Assembly (NCBI GenBank): GCA_937957815.1
Contig: CALFXN010000617.1
Span: 1 to 6,713, forward strand
Length of the DNA stretch: 6,713 nucleotides
Direction of reading: 5' to 3'
From: an uncultured Synergistales bacterium
Lineage (GTDB): Bacteria; Synergistota; Synergistia; Synergistales; Aminobacteriaceae
Shown: piece after piece, positions 1 through 5,403 of the stretch
Layout of the letters: each line of letters opens with the position of its first letter
Numbering within the stretch: position 1 is the first letter of the stretch
Notes under the pieces: model-generated
The model's input: only the letters and a program-made list of their open reading frames with translations
What the model was told of the DNA's origin: nothing
Databases searched by the model: none
Position numbers and translations under genes: made by a program

Positions 1-1
1 C

Positions 2-430
2 AATGAGGCCCGCCGGCTTTTCGAACGTCTCGGGCTCGCCGGGTTCGAAAGCTTTCCGCCAGCGGCCGTATCCGGGGGAATGCGTCAGCGCTGCGCGCTC
101 GCGCGGACGCTGATGATGTCCGGCGAGTGCGTCCTTCTCGACGAACCGCTTTCAGCGCTCGACGCGATCACGCGGCGTTCGCTGCGGCGACTGCTGATGC
201 TGCTCCAGTCCGAGTTCGGAAAGACGGTGCTCATGATCACGCACGATGTCGAGGAAGCCCTTCTTCTTGCGGACGATCTCTACATCCTCGGTACGCGGCC
301 GATGAGGATCCGCGAACACATCCGCCTCGATTTCCCGAAGCCGAGGTCCGAGGCGTGCGCGGAATTCGTCGCGCTGCGCGAACGAATCCTCGGGGCGCTC
401 GAGCCGGGTGCCGCGGCGGAGGCGCCGTGA
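2..430 (+). CDS. thiZ: ABC transporter ATP-binding protein, thiamin-precursor importer (3' part)
   Basis: This is the C-terminal 142 residues of an ABC ATPase; the reading frame is open from base 2 and the start and Walker A motif lie before the window. Visible in order are the ABC signature VSGGMRQR (bases 68-91), Walker B VLLDEP (131-148) followed by the D-loop SALDA, and the H-switch ITHDVEEA with its histidine at 242-244. The sequence around these motifs is of the NitT/TauT/SsuB/ThiZ type. The protein should sit on the inner face of the membrane and power uptake through ThiX. The assignment to thiamin precursors rests on the downstream thiX, thiY and thiW; alone it could equally be a taurine, sulfonate or nitrate importer ATPase. 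About 100 residues are missing compared with the usual 230-260. Its stop codon overlaps the thiX start by one base (TGATG), so the two are translationally coupled. Confidence 0.87.
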   Translation, partial: NEARRLFERLGLAGFESFPPAAVSGGMRQRCALARTLMMSGECVLLDEPLSALDAITRRSLRRLLMLLQSEFGKTVLMITHDVEEALLLADDLYILGTRPMRIREHIRLDFPKPRSEACAEFVALRERILGALEPGAAAEAP

Positions 431-1167
431 TGCGCCGCGTCCTTCCGCCGCTCCTTCTGGTCGCCGCGCTCTGCCTGTTCTGGGAAGGCACGGTCAGGGC
501 GACGGGCGTTCCGTCGTATATCCTGCCACCTCCATCCCGCGTTCTCGGGACGGCCGTCGCGAAATCCCCGCTGCTGCTCTCGCATTCGATCGTCACGGCC
601 GGGGAGATTCTTCTCGGCATCGCGCTCGCGCTCGCACTGTCCCTGCCGCTCGCCGTCGCGATGTTCTTCTCGCCCTCCCTCGACCGGGGACTCGCGCCGT
701 TCCTCGTCGCGTCGCAGGCCATACCGGTTTTCGCACTCGCCCCGCTTTTGATCGTGTGGTTCGGGTATGGCATCGGAAGCAAGGTCGTCATGGCCGCGAT
801 CGTGATCTTCTTTCCGATCACGGTGAGTCTCCTCCACGGCTTCCGGAGCTGCCCCGAGGAACTCCGGACGCTCTTTCGCCTCATGGGGGCATCTCCGCTG
901 ACCACATTGCGGCGTCTGTACTGGCCCTTCGCGCTTCCGTATTTTTTTTCGGGACTCAGGGTCGGGGTTTCCGTCGCGACGATCGGCGCGGTTATCGGAG
1001 AGTGGGTCGGATCCCAGAGGGGGCTGGGGTACCTGATGATCCAGGCGAACGCGAGGATGTCCGTCGATCTCGTTTTCGCGGCCATCCTCTGGCTTTCCGC
1101 GATGGGTCTCGCGCTCTGGGCCTTCGTCGGAAAACTCGAACGTTCCATCGTCACGTGGAAGTCGTAG
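430..1167 (+). CDS. thiX: ABC transporter permease, thiamin-precursor importer
   Basis: A 245-residue inner-membrane permease of the BPD_transp_1 family, the pore subunit that works with ThiZ and ThiY. About six hydrophobic segments can be seen, near residues 4-20, 59-80, 89-112, 119-137, 175-196 and 215-235. The cytoplasmic EAA loop that docks on the ATPase is at about 143-176, starting EELRTLFRLMGAS and continuing to the conserved LP. Length is normal for the family. The ATG at 430 is chosen because it overlaps the thiZ stop by one base, has GGAGG at 418-422 seven bases upstream, and begins a positively charged, hydrophobic N-terminus; the frame stays open further upstream but that stretch is arginine-rich shadow of thiZ. 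Substrate is inferred from thiY and thiW next door, since permeases of the taurine, nitrate and thiamin-precursor subgroups look alike. Confidence 0.9.
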   Translation: MRRVLPPLLLVAALCLFWEGTVRATGVPSYILPPPSRVLGTAVAKSPLLLSHSIVTAGEILLGIALALALSLPLAVAMFFSPSLDRGLAPFLVASQAIPVFALAPLLIVWFGYGIGSKVVMAAIVIFFPITVSLLHGFRSCPEELRTLFRLMGASPLTTLRRLYWPFALPYFFSGLRVGVSVATIGAVIGEWVGSQRGLGYLMIQANARMSVDLVFAAILWLSAMGLALWAFVGKLERSIVTWKS

Positions 1168-1172
1168 GGAAA

Positions 1173-1190
1173 CCGGCGCATCCGCACCGG
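1173..1190 (+). other. Short hairpin between thiX and thiY
   Basis: Seven-base arms at 1173-1179 and 1184-1190 pair with one C-A mismatch around the loop ATCC, directly after the thiX stop. There is no T-tract, so it is not a typical terminator. Hairpins in this position of ABC operons sometimes protect upstream mRNA or help the binding-protein gene to be expressed at a different level from the membrane parts; whether this weak one does so is speculation. Confidence 0.25.
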
Positions 1191-1213
1191 AAGAAGCGGG
1201 TACGCCTCATTCA

Positions 1214-1220
1214 AGGGAGG
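1214..1220 (+). promoter_or_regulatory. Ribosome binding site of thiY
   Basis: AGGGAGG ends nine bases before the ATG at 1230. It is one of the strongest ribosome binding sites in the window, which suits a periplasmic binding protein that is needed in excess over its transporter. It also decides the start, because the same frame is open for a long way upstream through thiX. Confidence 0.7.
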
Positions 1221-1229
1221 GATACGTTT

Positions 1230-2168
1230 ATGAAAAGATTTTTTCTGGTTTTCGCGCTCGCTCTTTCCATGGCGGCGACGAACACCGAGACGTGGGCGGC
1301 CGAAAAGCTCACGGTCATGCTCGACTGGTTCCCGAACGTGGACCATGTGCCGCTGTACGTCGCCCGCGACAAAGGCTTCCTCAGGGACGCAGGCATCGAC
1401 GCCGAATTCCTGTCTCCTTCAGAGACCGCCGACGCGCTGAAACTCGCGGCAGCGGGGCAGGTAGATCTCGCTGTCGGATATCAGCCCCAGATGATCGTGG
1501 CGGCTTCTGCCGGAATCGAAGTCCGCGCCGTCGGGCGCCTCGTCGGTCACCCGCTTTCGACGCTTCTCTTCCTGAAGGGAAAGGGCATCGAAAAACCGTC
1601 GGACCTCACGGGGAAGAAGATCGGTTACACGGTTCCCGGAATGATGGACGTTCTCCTGAAGGCCTTCGCCGAACGAAACGGAATCACCCGGTACGAGGCG
1701 GTCAACGTCGGATTCACGATCGTTCCCTCGCTCGCGACGGGTGCCGTCGACGCGATCATGGGTCCTTTCAAGAACTACGAAACCGTCGAACTCGAACACA
1801 AGAACCTTGCCCCACAATGGTTCGAGCTCGAAAAGTACGGAATTCCCGATTACGACGAACTGATCGTCGTCGCCGGCGCGAAGACTCTCGCCGCGCGACG
1901 CGCGGTCGTCCGGAGCTTCGTCGGGTGCGTCGCGAAGGGCATCGAGTGGACGCGGAAACACCCCGACGAAGCGCTCGAACTATACTTCGCGGCAGTCCCG
2001 GAGGCCCCCCGCGACATGGAGCGGGAGGCTTTCCGGCGCACGCTCCCGCAGTACGCCGTGTCGCAGCGCTTCGACCGCGACAGGTGGAAGGAGTTCGCGG
2101 CTTTCGCGTTCAGGGCCGGGCTGATCGAACGGGAGGTGTCCGTCGATGCTCTCGTCGAGGACAACTGA
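1230..2168 (+). CDS. thiY: Periplasmic thiamin-pyrimidine-binding protein (NMT1/THI5 family)
   Basis: A 312-residue solute-binding protein that delivers a thiamin pyrimidine precursor (HMP or formylaminopyrimidine) to ThiX/ThiZ. Residues 1-24 form a signal peptide: MKR, a hydrophobic core, and a likely cut near TWAA; there is no lipobox cysteine, so the protein should be free in the periplasm. The mature part opens with the family hallmark LDWFPNVDHVPLYVA (31-45). Further NMT1 motifs are GYQPQ (83-87), the DLTGKKIGY segment with VPG after it, and NYE at 182-184 followed by VELE and YGIPDYDEL; in studied ThiY proteins the corresponding aromatic and acidic residues line the pyrimidine pocket. 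The cysteine-rich motif of the fungal THI5 synthase is absent, so this is a binding protein and not an HMP synthase. Which pyrimidine it binds cannot be decided; a tenA gene, needed to use formylaminopyrimidine, is not in the window. Confidence 0.92.
   Translation: MKRFFLVFALALSMAATNTETWAAEKLTVMLDWFPNVDHVPLYVARDKGFLRDAGIDAEFLSPSETADALKLAAAGQVDLAVGYQPQMIVAASAGIEVRAVGRLVGHPLSTLLFLKGKGIEKPSDLTGKKIGYTVPGMMDVLLKAFAERNGITRYEAVNVGFTIVPSLATGAVDAIMGPFKNYETVELEHKNLAPQWFELEKYGIPDYDELIVVAGAKTLAARRAVVRSFVGCVAKGIEWTRKHPDEALELYFAAVPEAPRDMEREAFRRTLPQYAVSQRFDRDRWKEFAAFAFRAGLIEREVSVDALVEDN
2131..2137 (+). promoter_or_regulatory. Ribosome binding site of thiW inside thiY
   Basis: GGGAGGT lies eight bases before the thiW ATG at 2146 and within the last codons of thiY. 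This fixes the thiW start and implies that ribosomes finishing thiY feed thiW. Confidence 0.65.
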
Positions 2169-2661
2169 TCCAGCGCTCGTCCGGAGAACGTGCATCGCCG
2201 GGCTCCTGGCCGCAGCGGCAGTGCTCCTCTCCGGAATTTCGATTCCGGTCGGACCGACGAAATGCTTTCCCTTCCAGCACGCGGTCAACGCGATCGCGGG
2301 AGTTCTCCTGGGGCCCTGGTGGGCTGCGGGAGCCGCCGTCGTGACAAGCGTCGTACGCAATATCACGGGAACCGGAACTCTTTTCGCGTTTCCCGGAAGC
2401 ATCCCCGGAGCTCTTGTCGTCGGCTTCGCGTACAGGTTTCTCCGAAAGGATTGGGCGGCCCTTCTCGAACCGCTCGGAACGGGACCGGTCGGCGCGACTC
2501 TCTCTGCGCTCCTTCTCGGACCCGCGCTCGGTATGGCGCCCGGATTCACCGCGCTCCAGTCGGCGTTTCTCGCGAGCAGCATCCCCGGAGCGATCATCGG
2601 ATACGCTGTCCTCCGCATCCTGAGACGCACGATTCGGGGGGAGGATCCGGCAAAGAACTGA
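2146..2661 (+). CDS. thiW: Hydroxyethylthiazole uptake protein ThiW (ECF S-component-like)
   Basis: A 171-residue, strongly hydrophobic membrane protein that matches the ThiW family, proposed to bring in the thiazole precursor of thiamin as the substrate-binding (S) component of an energy-coupling-factor transporter. The family signature is very clear: ISIPVGPTKCFPFQHAVNA (31-49), then GVLLGPWWA, and RNITGTGTLFAFPGSIPGA (71-89). About five or six membrane segments are likely. A second SIPGA motif near 145-149 repeats the first. The start at 2146 gives a 23-base overlap with thiY and a good ribosome binding site. No EcfT or EcfA gene is in view, so it must either share an ECF module encoded elsewhere or work in some other way. 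Its substrate fits ThiM, encoded convergently about 1 kb downstream. Confidence 0.93.
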   Translation: MLSSRTTDPALVRRTCIAGLLAAAAVLLSGISIPVGPTKCFPFQHAVNAIAGVLLGPWWAAGAAVVTSVVRNITGTGTLFAFPGSIPGALVVGFAYRFLRKDWAALLEPLGTGPVGATLSALLLGPALGMAPGFTALQSAFLASSIPGAIIGYAVLRILRRTIRGEDPAKN

Positions 2662-2679
2662 GACTGTCTGCGGGCTTCC

Positions 2680-2688
2680 TGATATACT
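2680..2688 (+). promoter_or_regulatory. Extended -10 promoter before the unknown gene
   Basis: TGATATACT is a TGn extended -10 element joined to a TATACT hexamer (2683-2688), in a short AT-rich island within very GC-rich DNA. The best -35 candidate, CTGAGA at 2658-2663, is poor and 19 bases away, as is common for extended -10 promoters. Transcription would begin near 2695, giving a leader of about 33 bases. It suggests that the gene at 2728 is at least partly independent of the thi operon. It is a pattern match by eye only. Confidence 0.45.
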
Positions 2689-2727
2689 ACTTTCCGTACA
2701 GCACACCGTCCTATCGAGGTCGATGCC

Positions 2728-3675
2728 ATGGAAGCCCGCGACGGCAAGGGATCCAGCGCCCTATCGGTTCTCAAATGTCAGATATCCATCCGGAAGACAA
2801 AGCTCGAGCGCTTCCGGATGCTTTTTGTCGCGATCTCCTCGCCGAACGCCGTCGTTTCGTTCCAGTCCGTCCCGATCGGCGAGGAGAAATCGGACGACGA
2901 CCTTTCCGTCACGCTCGACACCATATCGTTCGCATCGGCCGTCGCCGAGCGCGCGACAGGACCTTCAGGGCTGATCCCAGGCACTCCGCCGGCGATCCTT
3001 TACGGACGCGTTCTCGATCTCCTCCGGCGGACCATAACGCCGGAACTCCTTAGACAGTGTTCGGAAACGCCTTCCGGAGACAAAAAAATGGAGGCGGTCA
3101 TTTCGACCGCCATCGACTCGGAGCTGGGACTCCGTTCCATCGTATACGTCGCGTTCGACACGCAGGATACGGAAGCGCTCCGGCCCTTTCTGTCAGCCCG
3201 GACGAAGGAACCGCCTCCCGTCGCGCCATCCCGGGAGGAACGAAGGGAAGAACCGGCAAATCCCGTCTCGGATGCAGTCAGCGTCGTCCGGAACTGCACG
3301 CCCGCCATCGATCCGGTCGAGGGGAAGAACGCGTCGCGGCTCGGGAAGGGCGACGTGGTAGAGGTCAGGCTCCCGAAGGAATCGGGAATCTACGAGATGA
3401 TCGCGAAAAACCGCGCCGATTTCGACGGGCTCGTCGCGGGGCATATCGAGAGCGTCTCGCGTGACGGAAAGGGCTATTCCCTCGTCTTCACGATCGCCGA
3501 GGGGCTCAGGGGAATGGCCGAACTCGACGGGAACTACAAGATCAAGCTGCTCTACGACGGATATGTTCCCGACGCGTCTTCCCGGTCGCGCGGGGATCTG
3601 TGGCTCGCCCCGATGGTCGTCCTCGTGTCGCTCGTGGCACTTGCGGCGGTCGTCCTCTACGTCATGACGCACTAA
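2728..3675 (+). CDS. Tail-anchored protein of unknown function
   Basis: I do not recognise this 315-residue protein. It starts at the ATG at 2728 (CGAGGT seven bases upstream; a second ATG at 2723 is in another frame). There is no signal peptide. Residues 15-155 look like a folded alpha/beta domain. Residues 155-182 form a charged, proline-rich linker (EPPP, EERREEP). Residues 185-285 look like a second, beta-rich domain (VEVRLPKESG; YSLVFTIAEG; KIKLLYDGY). One hydrophobic helix at 291-313 ends two residues from the C-terminus, so the protein is probably tail-anchored with both domains in the cytoplasm. Residues 92-146 (RVLDLLRR...TPELL...GDKKMEAVISTAID...IVYVAFDTQ) loosely recall the C-terminal part of FliL-like domains, but FliL has its membrane helix at the N-terminus; this is impression, not assignment. 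GC-rich codon use and the lack of internal stops over 948 bases support a real gene. No link to thiamin is evident. Confidence 0.8.
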   Translation: MEARDGKGSSALSVLKCQISIRKTKLERFRMLFVAISSPNAVVSFQSVPIGEEKSDDDLSVTLDTISFASAVAERATGPSGLIPGTPPAILYGRVLDLLRRTITPELLRQCSETPSGDKKMEAVISTAIDSELGLRSIVYVAFDTQDTEALRPFLSARTKEPPPVAPSREERREEPANPVSDAVSVVRNCTPAIDPVEGKNASRLGKGDVVEVRLPKESGIYEMIAKNRADFDGLVAGHIESVSRDGKGYSLVFTIAEGLRGMAELDGNYKIKLLYDGYVPDASSRSRGDLWLAPMVVLVSLVALAAVVLYVMTH

Positions 3676-4504
3676 GCCGCCGGACGTACGCGAGACGACC
3701 GACTCCGGAGGAGGCGTCCGCGCTCCCCAGCTTCCAGAGAGCGTCCGCAAGGGCCGACTGAAAACTTCCGATTCCCGACGCGCGCCGTTCCGCCCGTTCA
3801 GAGGCGAGTTTGAGCGCAAGCAACCCCGCGAGGACCCCGCTTCCGATCCTTCTCACGGCCAGACACGCGAGGATGACCGTTCCCGCAAGGCATCCGCTCG
3901 CCGGAAGACACGGCAGAAGCTCCGAGCCGCCCCGGACCCTCCACGTTCGCTCCCCGTCGCTGACGATATCCTCAGGTCCCGTTATCGCGACGATACAGCC
4001 GAATCGCCGAGCCAGAATCCCGGCATTCTCCCCCTCGACGGGGTCGCCCGCGTCCACGCCGCGCATTCCGCTGCTCCCGCGCGCGAGAAAACGAATCTCG
4101 GAGGCGTTCCCCTTGCAGACGGAGACGAGACCCGATTCCAGAATCCGCTTCGCCTGTCCTGCCCGGGTGTCGCTCGCGCCGACGCCGACAGGGTCGAGAA
4201 GCAGCGGCTTCCCGAAGCATTCGTGGCGGATGAGCGTCTGCATCGCATCCCATCCCTCTCCGGTCGGCGTTCCGAGATTGAACAGGATTGCGTCGGACGA
4301 CGCGGCGAGTCCGGCTACTTCGGGCGGAAAGGAAGACATCAGAGGTCTCGCGCCGAGCGCCGCCGCCGCGAGCGCCTGGACAGGCGCCGCAACCCGGTTG
4401 GTCAGATGGTGCAACAGGGGACGTCCAGGGCGGATCGCGCCCCAGATGTCCCCCGTCTCGGGCTCGAAGTTCCAGGAAGAGTCCGGGAGCGTCAGACGAG
4501 CCAC
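3662..4504 (-). CDS. thiM: Hydroxyethylthiazole kinase
   Basis: A 280-residue ribokinase-like kinase that phosphorylates 4-methyl-5-(2-hydroxyethyl)thiazole with ATP, giving the thiazole phosphate used by ThiE. Family motifs in order: PLLHHLTNRV (29-38, usual HNITNYV), LGARPLM (50-56), AILFNLGT (72-79), LLLDPVGVGA (101-110), CKGNASEI (130-137), VAITGPEDIVSDG (172-184) and the anion-hole/catalytic segment PASGC with Cys205. Length is close to the usual 260-275. The frame is open far upstream within thiD, so the start is uncertain; the GTG at 4504 is the only standard start codon at a plausible distance before the HHLTN motif, and it overlaps thiD by 13 bases. A CTG at 4495 is an alternative, and no strong ribosome binding site is seen, so translation probably depends on coupling to thiD. 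The 3' end overlaps the end of the convergent unknown gene. The protein is divergent at the pocket and anion-hole motifs. Confidence 0.88.
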   Translation of the reverse strand: MARLTLPDSSWNFEPETGDIWGAIRPGRPLLHHLTNRVAAPVQALAAAALGARPLMSSFPPEVAGLAASSDAILFNLGTPTGEGWDAMQTLIRHECFGKPLLLDPVGVGASDTRAGQAKRILESGLVSVCKGNASEIRFLARGSSGMRGVDAGDPVEGENAGILARRFGCIVAITGPEDIVSDGERTWRVRGGSELLPCLPASGCLAGTVILACLAVRRIGSGVLAGLLALKLASERAERRASGIGSFQSALADALWKLGSADASSGVGRLAYVRRLSAS

Positions 4505-5304
4505 GGCGCGAGGACCGCGTGCCCGAGCGGACCGGCCCCGTGGCCGGGTCGGAAGCTGCGTCTGAGAGCGAGCATGAGATACTGCCGCCCCCTGCGGACG
4601 GCCTCCGGCAGGTCGCCGCCAGCCGCGAGCTCGGCCGCGATGGCCGCGCTCAGCGTACAGCCGGTTCCATGGGTGTTGTCCGTCGGGACGCGCGGCGAAT
4701 CGAAACGCGTGATCGTCCCGTTCGCGAACAGGATGTCCGTCACGACGTCTCCCGTTATCATGTGTCCGCCTTTGACGAGAACGGCCTTCGGCCCGAACCC
4801 GGCGATGATTCGCGCAGCCGATGCCATTTCGTCGATGTTCGCTATCGTCTGTCCGGAAAGTCGTTCCGCCTCGGGGACATTCGGCGTGACAAGCAGCGCC
4901 AGGGGGAGGAGCTCCTCCCGGAGCGCCTCGACGGCGTTCGCGTCGATCAGGGACGCGCCGCTCTGGGCGATCATGACGGGATCGACGACGAGTTTCGTGA
5001 CATTGTGCCTGCGCACACCGTCGCAGACACAGCGGATGGTCTCCTCCCGGCTCAGCATTCCCGTCTTCGCCGCGTTCACGGTGAAATCGGAGAAGACTGC
5101 ATCCATCTGCGCGGTAATGATCCTCGGCGAGAGATTTTCGATGTCGGACACCATCAGGCTGTTCTGCGCGGTAATCGCGGTAATGACGTTCATTCCGAAG
5201 ACACGCAACGCCGCGAACGTCTTGAGATCCGCCTGTATTCCGGCGCCGCCCCCCGAATCCGTTCCCGCGATGCTCAGGGCGATCCCTCTGTAGAGCGATT
5301 CCAC
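4492..5304 (-). CDS. thiD: Hydroxymethylpyrimidine/phosphomethylpyrimidine kinase
   Basis: A 270-residue cytoplasmic ribokinase-like enzyme that phosphorylates HMP twice, to HMP-P and HMP-PP, the pyrimidine donor for ThiE. Motifs are all intact: ALSIAGTDSGGGAGIQADLKTF region (9-30), ITAQNS with the HMP-contacting glutamine 47, AAKTGML (78-84), VVDPVMIAQSG (106-115), VTPNVPEAERLSG (139-151), VLVKGGHM (175-182) and DNTHGTGCTLSAA (209-221) with the conserved Cys216 of the anion hole. The GTG at 5304 is chosen over the ATG at 5403 because GGAGGT (5312-5317) sits seven bases before it, the resulting length equals that of typical ThiD, and the extra 33 residues would be translated from hairpin DNA and look unlike protein. 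thiM overlaps its end. Pyridoxal kinases of the same fold are the main alternative, but the HMP motifs and the neighbours make ThiD the better call. Confidence 0.95.
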   Translation of the reverse strand: MESLYRGIALSIAGTDSGGGAGIQADLKTFAALRVFGMNVITAITAQNSLMVSDIENLSPRIITAQMDAVFSDFTVNAAKTGMLSREETIRCVCDGVRRHNVTKLVVDPVMIAQSGASLIDANAVEALREELLPLALLVTPNVPEAERLSGQTIANIDEMASAARIIAGFGPKAVLVKGGHMITGDVVTDILFANGTITRFDSPRVPTDNTHGTGCTLSAAIAAELAAGGDLPEAVRRGRQYLMLALRRSFRPGHGAGPLGHAVLAPWLV

Positions 5305-5311
5305 TTCGTTC

Positions 5312-5317
5312 ACCTCC
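5312..5317 (-). promoter_or_regulatory. Ribosome binding site of thiD
   Basis: GGAGGT on the minus strand, seven bases before the GTG start at 5304. It begins only about ten bases after the strong hairpin in the leader, so folding upstream could affect access to it. Confidence 0.7.
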
Positions 5318-5318
5318 G

Positions 5319-5354
5319 ATAAAAGTCCGGGGGCCCGACAAACCGGGCCCCCGG
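5319..5354 (-). terminator. Strong GC hairpin with short T-run, before thiD
   Basis: A perfect 11-base-pair stem (arms 5344-5354 and 5327-5337) closes a six-base loop GTTTGT. On the minus strand it is followed by ACTTTTAT, a short T-run two bases from the stem; on the plus strand no T-run follows, so it points away from pssA. It may end the psd-pssA transcript or act as an attenuator in the thiD leader. The T-run is modest, so partial read-through is likely. Confidence 0.6.
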
Positions 5355-5375
5355 GAGCTGCTCCATCAATTCGAT

Positions 5376-5393
5376 CCTCTCCCGAAGGAGAGG
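5376..5393 (-). other. Hairpin with UUCG tetraloop in the pssA-thiD gap
   Basis: On the minus strand CCTCTCC (5393-5387) pairs perfectly with GGAGAGG (5382-5376) around TTCG, giving the very stable cUUCGg tetraloop. It starts ten bases after the pssA stop and has no T-run, so it may protect the pssA mRNA 3' end or belong to a structured thiD leader. With the hairpin at 5327-5354 it takes up about half of the 97-5 base gap between the coding regions. No TPP-riboswitch core is recognisable here. Confidence 0.5.
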
Positions 5394-5403
5394 CCGCATC
5401 CAC

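Noticed and set aside
408..1229. Open frame running through thiX in phase with thiY, suggesting a 586-residue ThiY.
   Set aside because: The upstream part is an arginine-rich shadow of thiX. The strong ribosome binding site and signal peptide fix the thiY start at 1230.
237..1346. Long antisense open frames opposite thiZ and thiX (also opposite thiY and pssA).
   Set aside because: They are composition shadows of GC-rich coding DNA, with low-complexity Arg/Ser/Gly-rich translations and no recognisable motifs or ribosome binding sites.
2636..2700. Possible TPP riboswitch: GGGGG, CTGAGA and CCTGAT occur in riboswitch-like order before the unknown gene.
   Set aside because: The remaining conserved core (the ACCC...GAACCTGAT context and the GG-TAAT-CC and GCGTAGGGA segments) is missing, and the stretch is too short to fold as a THI box.
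3662..5341. A 559-codon open frame on the minus strand that could be read as a long N-terminal extension or fusion of thiM.
   Set aside because: Upstream of about 4504 it is the +1 shadow of thiD, arginine/glycine-rich and unlike a protein. The thiD frame carries intact enzyme motifs, so only the thiM part is real.
5305..5403. TPP riboswitch in the thiD leader.
   Set aside because: The minus-strand sequence has neither CTGAGA nor the CCTGAT/GCGTAGGGA core; only two simple hairpins are present.
5305..5403. N-terminal extension of ThiD to the ATG at 5403.
   Set aside because: It would code through both hairpins and add 33 residues not found in ThiD. The GTG at 5304 has the ribosome binding site and gives the normal length.
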